This document shows positions 1-4,397 of a stretch of DNA of 5,743 nucleotides, piece by piece. The notes under the pieces are model-generated. The model searched no databases. It was not told the origin of the DNA and was given only the letters and a program-made list of their open reading frames with translations. Source of the DNA: Shewanellaceae bacterium. GTDB taxonomy: Bacteria > Pseudomonadota > Gammaproteobacteria > Enterobacterales > Shewanellaceae. Numbering within the stretch: the first letter of the stretch is position 1; each line of letters opens with the position of its first letter. Position numbers and translations under genes: made by a program. The DNA lies in the NCBI GenBank assembly GCA_016779685.1, contig JADHND010000105.1, positions 1 through 5,743 of the forward strand, written 5' to 3'.

Positions 1-10
1 CTACCGCTCC
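1..10 (-). tRNA. 5' end of a second tRNA, probably tRNA-Asp (partial, cut by window edge)
   Basis: On the minus strand these 10 bases read GGAGCGGTAG. This is identical to the first 10 bases of the complete tRNA-Asp just upstream (112 down to 103) and matches the start of E. coli tRNA-Asp. The sequence begins 25 nt after the CCA end of the first tRNA, which is normal spacing within a tandem tRNA transcript. The intervening 11-35 is A-rich on the minus strand and has no terminator-like hairpin. The anticodon lies outside the window, so the Asp identity is inferred only from the acceptor-stem match. Confidence 0.6.
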
Positions 11-35
11 GCATAACACTTTTTCTTTTTTTCCG

Positions 36-112
36 TGGCGGAGCGGACGGGACTCGAACCCGCGACCCCCGGCGTGACAGGCCGGTATTCTAACCAACTG
101 AACTACCGCTCC
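36..112 (-). tRNA. tRNA-Asp (anticodon GTC)
   Basis: This is a complete 77-nt tRNA with an encoded 3' CCA (36-38). The acceptor stem pairs GGAGCGG (112-106) with CCGCTCC (46-40), followed by discriminator G at 39. The anticodon stem pairs CCGGC with GCCGG around the loop CTGTCAC, which puts anticodon GTC at 78-76, decoding GAC/GAU. The T arm carries the standard GGTTCGAGTCC. The sequence is very close to E. coli tRNA-Asp. It lies downstream of, and on the same strand as, the dnaQ operon, matching the E. coli dnaQ-aspV arrangement with one extra gene between. It is probably transcribed from the promoter at 159-187 as a multi-tRNA precursor. Confidence 0.97.
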
Positions 113-158
113 ACATGGAAAAGGTTTGTTAAGAACTTATTGCCCCTAACGGATGCGA

Positions 159-187
159 ATAATACGGATATAAGCAGATTGAGTCAA
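159..187 (-). promoter_or_regulatory. Probable sigma-70 promoter of the tRNA-Asp transcript
   Basis: Read on the minus strand, a -35 box TTGACT (187-182) and a -10 box TATTAT (164-159) are separated by exactly 17 bp. Each differs from consensus at one position. The predicted start is near 152, giving a leader of about 40 nt before the mature tRNA 5' end at 112. The bases after the -10 box (TCGCATCCG) are fairly GC-rich, as in stable-RNA promoters under stringent control, although the match is only partial. The box quality and the position just upstream of the tRNA make this a good call. The 113-261 gap otherwise holds no gene and no clear terminator for the upstream operon. Confidence 0.75.
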
Positions 188-261
188 TGATTTTTTTAAA
201 AAGCAGTGTCAACCAATCAAAATTTAACCAATTGACGTTTTGAATCGGCTAAAAAGCAGCA

Positions 262-1569
262 TTAACGTGCGCGTTTGCGTTTAATTTTTTGTTTAAAAAT
301 GCCCGGCACAATGAGCGCCAGTGCCAACAACGCGACAAAGTTCAGCAAAATAATTTCGCGAATGCGAGATTTACTGGCTTCTTCTTCTGCCTCACTGACA
401 TCTTCTGGGTAATGCCACGCATAGATCAAATCATTGAGGCTTTTAACAGCCTGATTTAAAAGTTGCTTGTACTCGCCATAGGGATCACGCTCAATCCGTT
501 CTAATTCTCGCTTCTTGCGATTTTCTTCTTCTTTCTTTAAGTCGGCTTCGGTGACCACCGGTGGTGGTGTTGGAATATTAAAAATCACCTCATCAATGGC
601 AAACACCACTTCTCGGCCTTGCTTCGTGGTCGCGTAAGCAGTGCCTTTAATTCGATAGTTACCGGGTTCGCCTGCCTTGCTCATAGGCAACAGCATTTCA
701 TTACCAAAGACTTTGGTCACCAGCATCGTTTCAGAAATTTGTTTTGGACCATCGACGGCCAACTCGATGTGGGTTTGGGTCAAATCTAAATCGACTTCAT
801 TAAACAAAGCCAACACAAAATACGACGTATCACCACCCACGTCGAGTATCTTTTCTTGCACTTTAATCGGCTTAGACAAAATAGTCACATACTGTTGATA
901 TTGCCGAGCGAAGACCGGGTTATCAATGTTGACCTGCAACAAGTACATGCCTGCTGGTTGCAACAATTTTAAATCTGCGGTAAATACCCCATCATCTGGA
1001 CGCTCATCAAAATTGACACCTTGGTCATTGTAACTGCCGATGGTAATGCTTCCCGTGGTAAAACTGTTATCGATGTCTTCATCGGATAAACTCACCAAAC
1101 GTACGGTCCAGTTCACGAGGTAGTCCAGTCCTTTCATCCGAATCGGTAACTGTTCTCCATAAAGTGCTGCTTGTATCTTTAGCGTTTCACCCTGATAGAG
1201 GGTTTCAGGATAAGGCTCAACTCGCACCCCGAGTTTTGAAATAATTTTAATTTTAGAATTAGGCTGCAGATTACCGATGATTTGCCAAGGACCCGGCATT
1301 GGATCTCGAATCATGATAATATCGTTGGCGTCACCACTAGCCCATTTAACCGTATTCGGATAACGATTAAAATACAATTTTTCACCGGTTGGCTGTACTA
1401 AAATAACAGCTTCACTACCGAATGTTCGTTCAATCAGCAATGTGATGCTTTCGACCATATAATCAATACGAAAGCGGTTGTTCAGTAAGGCGGATTGTTC
1501 GACTGATTCCACAGCATAGCTCGCTGTGCTAACCCATATCGAAATAAAAATCACCATCCACCTGATCAT
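262..1569 (-). CDS. TIGR03503-like membrane-anchored periplasmic protein, function unknown
   Basis: This encodes 435 aa. The N-terminus looks like a Sec signal peptide: a short basic start, a hydrophobic core, and a likely signal peptidase I site after SYA at about residue 19. A long beta-rich, probably Ig-like periplasmic region follows to about 330. It includes a loop with D188, D192, D193 and G194 (pattern DxxPDDGVF) that recalls acidic calcium-binding loops in extracytoplasmic beta-sandwich proteins. A proline stretch (about 332-338) leads to a charged, probably coiled-coil segment (342-362). A single hydrophobic helix (about 406-424) and a strongly basic tail end the protein. I infer a type I inner-membrane protein with most of its mass in the periplasm. 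The phrases NNRFRID near residue 30 and DPMPGPWQ near 89 match my memory of the TIGR03503 family of gammaproteobacterial hypothetical proteins. The start codon lies 1 nt after the dnaQ stop, so translation is probably coupled to dnaQ. No catalytic motif is visible and I assign no function. Confidence 0.85.
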   Translation of the reverse strand: MIRWMVIFISIWVSTASYAVESVEQSALLNNRFRIDYMVESITLLIERTFGSEAVILVQPTGEKLYFNRYPNTVKWASGDANDIIMIRDPMPGPWQIIGNLQPNSKIKIISKLGVRVEPYPETLYQGETLKIQAALYGEQLPIRMKGLDYLVNWTVRLVSLSDEDIDNSFTTGSITIGSYNDQGVNFDERPDDGVFTADLKLLQPAGMYLLQVNIDNPVFARQYQQYVTILSKPIKVQEKILDVGGDTSYFVLALFNEVDLDLTQTHIELAVDGPKQISETMLVTKVFGNEMLLPMSKAGEPGNYRIKGTAYATTKQGREVVFAIDEVIFNIPTPPPVVTEADLKKEEENRKKRELERIERDPYGEYKQLLNQAVKSLNDLIYAWHYPEDVSEAEEEASKSRIREIILLNFVALLALALIVPGIFKQKIKRKRAR

Positions 1570-1570
1570 G

Positions 1571-2305
1571 TCATGCCTCTTGTGGTTCTAACCATATACA
1601 AGCGCCTGACGCCTGTATTTGCGTCAACTTTTGCTGATGCGCTTCTGCTTCATCAGAGGACGCTGCCAACACACATAATTGTTCAGCCGCCACCTTCAGC
1701 TGCATAGATTGCATCGCATCTTGTTGCATATCGTTGGCGATCCAATTTAATTCCGCCTGACCACCGCTAAGCCGCAAATACACATCGGCTAAAATTTCGG
1801 CATCGAGCAAGGCGCCATGTAAGGTACGGTGTGCATTGTCAATACCGTAGCGTTTACATAAAGCATCCAAGTTGTTTTTTTGACCTGGGAAGTTTTTTTT
1901 CGCCATGACCAGCGTATCGGTGATCGAGCAATCGTCTTCCAGTCGTTGTGTCGCTCCACTTAACTGCAATTCTTGATTGATAAATCCCACATCAAACATG
2001 GCGTTATGCGCAATCAATTCAGCCCCTCGAATAAACGCTAAAAAGTCCGCTTGAATCGCTGAAAAGAGAGGCTCGTTGGCGACACGTTCATCGGTAATGC
2101 CATGTACTTCGATGGCTTTCGCATCAATAGTACGTTCCGGATTGAGGTACACATGATAATGACGACCCGTTAATTTTCTGTTGACCAATTCAACACAACC
2201 AATCTCTATCACACGATGCCCTTCATGCGGTAAACCATCGAAATTCATCCCGGTGGTTTCGGTATCGAAAACTATTTGGCGCTTCTCGTTTGCTTCATTC
2301 ATCAT
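1571..2305 (-). CDS. dnaQ: DNA polymerase III epsilon subunit (3'-5' proofreading exonuclease)
   Basis: This encodes 244 aa, against 243 in E. coli. The product removes misincorporated nucleotides as part of the Pol III core with alpha and theta. All DEDDh exonuclease motifs are intact: ExoI FDTETTG with D14 and E16, ExoII AHNAMFD with D105, and ExoIII HGALLDAE with H163 and D168. These correspond to E. coli D12, E14, D103, H162 and D167. The catalytic domain ends near residue 180. Next comes QAELNW (183-188), in the place of the E. coli clamp-binding hexapeptide QTSMAF. A flexible Gln-rich segment and a C-terminal part that should tether epsilon to alpha follow. The start is one of two adjacent ATGs (2305 or 2302) and no strong Shine-Dalgarno sequence is visible. 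The gene is divergent from rnhA, as in E. coli, and is followed after 1 nt by an unknown membrane-protein gene in the same operon. Confidence 0.97.
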   Translation of the reverse strand: MMNEANEKRQIVFDTETTGMNFDGLPHEGHRVIEIGCVELVNRKLTGRHYHVYLNPERTIDAKAIEVHGITDERVANEPLFSAIQADFLAFIRGAELIAHNAMFDVGFINQELQLSGATQRLEDDCSITDTLVMAKKNFPGQKNNLDALCKRYGIDNAHRTLHGALLDAEILADVYLRLSGGQAELNWIANDMQQDAMQSMQLKVAAEQLCVLAASSDEAEAHQQKLTQIQASGACIWLEPQEA

Positions 2306-2316
2306 TTATAGGTATC

Positions 2317-2346
2317 TTGCTTAATATAAAAATAGACCACTATAGT
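2317..2346 (+). promoter_or_regulatory. Candidate rnhA promoter, interlocked with the dnaQ promoter
   Basis: TTGCTT (2317-2322) and TATAGT (2341-2346) are separated by 18 bp. The -10 box is one base from consensus, but the -35 box matches only at TTG. The -35 abuts the dnaQ -10, and the -10 overlaps the dnaQ -35 at one base (2346). Transcription would begin near 2353, almost at the rnhA ATG (2356), giving a nearly leaderless mRNA. It looks weaker than the dnaQ promoter. Confidence 0.45.
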
Positions 2347-2351
2347 ATCAA
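2323..2351 (-). promoter_or_regulatory. Probable sigma-70 promoter of the dnaQ operon
   Basis: On the minus strand, TTGATA (2351-2346) and TATATT (2328-2323) are separated by 17 bp, and each is one base from consensus. The predicted start is near 2316, which leaves only about 10 nt before the dnaQ ATG at 2305. This promoter lies wholly within the 50-bp dnaQ/rnhA gap and shares it with the opposing rnhA promoter. It probably drives both dnaQ and the downstream membrane-protein gene. Confidence 0.65.
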
Positions 2352-2355
2352 TTTC

Positions 2356-2829
2356 ATGAAGAAACTCAAACATATTGAGATTTTTACGGATGGTTCTTGC
2401 CTAGGTAATCCTGGACCAGGGGGTTATGGCGCCATCTTACGTTATAAACAGCAAGAAAAAGAGCTGTCTCAAGGCTTTAAAACCACCACCAACAACCGGA
2501 TGGAAATGCTGGCAGCTGTTGTCGCACTGGAGCAATTAACGGAACCTTGCCATGTGATCTTATGCAGTGACAGTCAATATCTACAACAAGGTATCAAGCA
2601 ATGGATTCACCAATGGAAAAAGAACAACTGGCAAACCAAACAAAAGAAAAGTGTTAAAAACAAAGATCTCTGGTTACGTTTAGATGAGATGCAACAACGT
2701 CATCAAATTGAATGGATGTGGGTGAAAGGCCATAGTGGGCATCCCGAAAATGAGCGCTGTGATGAGCTGGCTCGCTATTGCGCCACCCATGCTGCCTCGC
2801 ATATAGATGAGGGCTATGACGCCAACTAA
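2356..2829 (+). CDS. rnhA: Ribonuclease HI
   Basis: This encodes 157 aa, against 155 in E. coli. The enzyme is a cytoplasmic endonuclease that cuts the RNA strand of RNA/DNA hybrids, removing R-loops and helping to process RNA primers. The catalytic residues are all present: D12 in FTDGSCLGNPG, E50 in NNRMEM, D72 in SDSQY and D136 in NERCDELA, plus the catalytic-loop H126 in KGHSGHP. They sit at a constant offset of +2 from E. coli D10, E48, D70, D134 and H124. The basic handle region (about 88-104, rich in K and W) that helps bind the hybrid is also present. I chose the ATG at 2356. The same frame is open back to an ATG at 2290, but that would add 22 non-homologous residues and overlap dnaQ. 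No Shine-Dalgarno sequence precedes 2356. The gene is divergent from dnaQ and convergent with yafS, whose stop codon overlaps its own. Confidence 0.96.
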   Translation: MKKLKHIEIFTDGSCLGNPGPGGYGAILRYKQQEKELSQGFKTTTNNRMEMLAAVVALEQLTEPCHVILCSDSQYLQQGIKQWIHQWKKNNWQTKQKKSVKNKDLWLRLDEMQQRHQIEWMWVKGHSGHPENERCDELARYCATHAASHIDEGYDAN

Positions 2830-3536
2830 CCCGCTGCCACATTCGCTTGTGCTGCGGGTAACCACATCTTTTTGGTTCTTCTGTCTTTGATGGTGTGCGC
2901 AGTTAAGGGAACATTCAGTTTACGGGCGATCATGATATACAAAGCGCCGGTGGTGGGGAGTAAACTCTCTAGCAGGCGTTGCATGCGCGAGTTGAGTTCT
3001 AATTGCGTTAACAAATGATGATAAATGAGCCGCTCATCGTGTATGACTTGATAGCCTAATAAATTCAACCAATCTTTCATGCGCGCTGGTGTAAAAGAAT
3101 GACCACACCAAGGAAATTTGCTGCGGTATTGCGGCAGCATTTCTCCTAAAATCAGCGGACTTAAGGGATTAAAGCCGACGAAAACGATATGACCGGCTGG
3201 TACCAAGCAACGATCCACTTCACGTAAAACCCGCAAGGGGTCTGAATGAAAATCAAGTAAGCAACCCAGTAAACAAGCGTCAATACTGTGATTTTTGAAA
3301 GGCATTTGGGCAGGCTCTGCCTGCAATGAAGTGCCTTGCAGGCTATCCAAGTTAATTTGATGATGAATGGGACAAGCACTGGTATTTAAGGTTTGCGATA
3401 AACACCCAACTTTTAATAAATGATAGCCAAAAATACGTTGCCACCAAGGCAACAAAGCTTGCTCCACAACCGAATGTAACACATCACCACTTGGCAATTG
3501 ATCCCAGGATGTTGGCATAGTTAATTGTTCTGTCAT
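2826..3536 (-). CDS. yafS: YafS-like class I SAM-dependent methyltransferase-fold protein
   Basis: This encodes 236 aa, similar to E. coli YafS at about 240 aa. The position between rnhA and gloB, and phrases such as HLLKVG (39-44), the GFNP block (121-124), VLREVDR (103-109) and the late IMIARK (201-206), support orthology. The central region matches the Methyltransf_11 pattern: acidic/PF segment AEPAQMPF (73-80), SIDACLLGCLLDF (84-96), then the post-III region LREVDRCLVPAGHIVFVGF. The nucleotide-binding motif I is degenerate. LLKVGCLSQ (40-48) lacks the usual GxGxG, as also seems true of E. coli YafS. Whether it binds SAM is therefore uncertain, and the substrate is unknown. The start is supported by a GAGG Shine-Dalgarno sequence (3547-3544) 7 nt upstream. 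The gene is divergent from gloB and convergent with rnhA, sharing bases 2827-2828 of the two stop codons. Confidence 0.85.
   Translation of the reverse strand: MTEQLTMPTSWDQLPSGDVLHSVVEQALLPWWQRIFGYHLLKVGCLSQTLNTSACPIHHQINLDSLQGTSLQAEPAQMPFKNHSIDACLLGCLLDFHSDPLRVLREVDRCLVPAGHIVFVGFNPLSPLILGEMLPQYRSKFPWCGHSFTPARMKDWLNLLGYQVIHDERLIYHHLLTQLELNSRMQRLLESLLPTTGALYIMIARKLNVPLTAHTIKDRRTKKMWLPAAQANVAAG
2829..2859 (+). terminator. Possible rnhA terminator hairpin inside the yafS coding end
   Basis: An inverted repeat starts at the last base of the rnhA stop codon. Positions 2829-2834 pair with 2854-2859. After one T-T mismatch, 2836-2837 pair with 2851-2852. After one bulged C, 2839-2841 pair with 2848-2850, leaving the 6-nt loop TTCGCT. 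A run of five T's appears only at about 2869-2873, some 9 nt past the stem, so this is not a textbook intrinsic terminator. It may instead protect the rnhA mRNA 3' end. On the minus strand the same bases encode the last yafS codons. Confidence 0.35.
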
Positions 3537-3543
3537 CGTACAT

Positions 3544-3547
3544 CCTC
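3544..3547 (-). promoter_or_regulatory. Ribosome binding site of yafS
   Basis: On the minus strand GAGG lies 7 nt upstream of the yafS ATG (3536). It fixes that start and is the clearest Shine-Dalgarno sequence in the window. No convincing promoter for yafS could be picked out in the AT-rich 82-bp gap. The best candidate, TTGGTA (3613-3608) with AATATT (3590-3585), is poor. Confidence 0.6.
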
Positions 3548-3558
3548 AAAAATAAAGC

Positions 3559-3587
3559 TTGTTTTTAAAACCATAACATTATTTAAT
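3559..3587 (+). promoter_or_regulatory. Candidate promoter of gloB-mltD
   Basis: TTGTTT (3559-3564) and TTTAAT (3582-3587) are separated by 17 bp in the AT-rich gap between the divergent yafS and gloB. The -10 box is one base from consensus and the -35 is weaker. The predicted start near 3594 gives a leader of about 25 nt to the gloB ATG. AT-richness makes chance matches likely, so confidence is limited. Confidence 0.4.
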
Positions 3588-3618
3588 ATTCTATATTCTA
3601 AGCCTTATACCAAGACAC

Positions 3619-4395
3619 ATGATTTTACTCCAAGCTATTCCGGCGTTGCAAGACAACTATATTTGGTGCCTATATGATCCTTCCGTTCGCCGTGCTTGGT
3701 GTGTCGATCCGGGTGATGCTGAACCCGTCATTCAGTTCCTCAACCAGCAGCAACTTGATTTAATGGGGGTACTCATCACGCATCATCATCCTGATCACAC
3801 AGGTGGCTTGCCGACTTTGATGAAGCACTGGCCTCATTTAATTGTGATCGGACCGACCCATTCACCCACCACTGTAAAAATAAATACACCCGTTGTCCAT
3901 GAACAATTAATCAACCTTAAAGGGCTCTCACTAGACTTCAAAGTACTGGCCATACCGGGGCATACTTTGGATCATATCTGCTTTTTCAATGACACTTATT
4001 TATTTTGTGGAGATACCTTATTCAGTGCGGGCTGTGGGCGTCTATTTGAAGGCACCGCCGATCAAATGTACGCATCTCTGCAAAGGTTAGCGGCGCTCCC
4101 GCAGCACTTACAAGTCTGCTGTGCTCACGAATACACCGAAGCCAATGTCGCCTTCGCACTGTCGATTGATCCGCACAATGTTCGCTTACAGCGATATCAA
4201 GTTGCCGTACAACGCCAACGGCGACAACAGCAGTGTACGCTACCGAGCACCCTTGAGTTGGAACAACAGATCAACCCTTTTTTACGTTGTGATGACCCCA
4301 ACCTACAACAAACCATTGCGCACCAGACTCAACAAACCATCACTTCAGCGCGCATGGCATTTTCTTTGCTTAGAAAGATGAAAGACCACGCCTAA
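3619..4395 (+). CDS. gloB: Hydroxyacylglutathione hydrolase (glyoxalase II)
   Basis: This encodes 258 aa, against 251 in E. coli. The enzyme hydrolyses S-D-lactoylglutathione to D-lactate and glutathione, the second step of methylglyoxal detoxification in the cytoplasm. It has the metallo-beta-lactamase fold with every metal ligand in place: THHHPDH (54-60) supplies H55, H57, D59 and H60, PGHT supplies H115, GDTLF supplies D132 as the bridging ligand, and CAHEYT supplies H170. The C-terminal HAGH domain (about 171-258) includes NPFLR (219-223) and a late RK pair (252-253), in the regions that contact glutathione in this family. The start aligns with the short N-terminus typical of GloB (IPALQDNYIW), although no strong Shine-Dalgarno sequence is visible. 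mltD begins 2 nt after the stop codon, so the two are likely cotranscribed. Confidence 0.96.
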   Translation: MILLQAIPALQDNYIWCLYDPSVRRAWCVDPGDAEPVIQFLNQQQLDLMGVLITHHHPDHTGGLPTLMKHWPHLIVIGPTHSPTTVKINTPVVHEQLINLKGLSLDFKVLAIPGHTLDHICFFNDTYLFCGDTLFSAGCGRLFEGTADQMYASLQRLAALPQHLQVCCAHEYTEANVAFALSIDPHNVRLQRYQVAVQRQRRQQQCTLPSTLELEQQINPFLRCDDPNLQQTIAHQTQQTITSARMAFSLLRKMKDHA

Positions 4396-4397
4396 CT

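Noticed and set aside
1..112. tRNA gene as an integration site (attachment site) for a mobile element
   Set aside because: The only repeated piece is the 5' end of a neighbouring tRNA copy. No integrase gene or 3'-end tRNA duplicate is visible, and the surrounding genes are core genes.
189..261. T/A-rich stretch and short inverted repeats (GTCAA/TTGAC, TCAAAA/TTTTGA) and a repeated AACCAAT after the dnaQ operon
   Set aside because: The stems are only 5-6 bp, AT-rich and have long loops with no adjoining T run. They do not support a terminator or operator call.
677..898. 73-aa open frame on the plus strand inside the unknown membrane-protein gene
   Set aside because: It lies opposite a full-length gene with clear signal peptide and membrane features. 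It shows no ribosome site and no recognisable protein.
2290..2355. Upstream in-frame extension of rnhA starting at an ATG at 2290
   Set aside because: It adds 22 residues absent from RNase HI, overlaps the start of dnaQ and would precede the promoter. The catalytic-residue offsets support the ATG at 2356.
2654..2865. Two 61-62 aa minus-strand frames across the rnhA 3' end
   Set aside because: They are antisense shadows of rnhA with no coding signal. yafS already occupies this strand from 2826.
3161..3379. 72-aa minus-strand frame inside yafS in another reading frame
   Set aside because: It is a frame shadow of yafS. No frameshift is needed, since yafS is continuous and full length.
3587..3600. 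Tandem TATTCTA repeat upstream of gloB
   Set aside because: Two 7-bp AT-rich copies in an AT-rich promoter gap are easily due to chance. No known regulator site was recognised.
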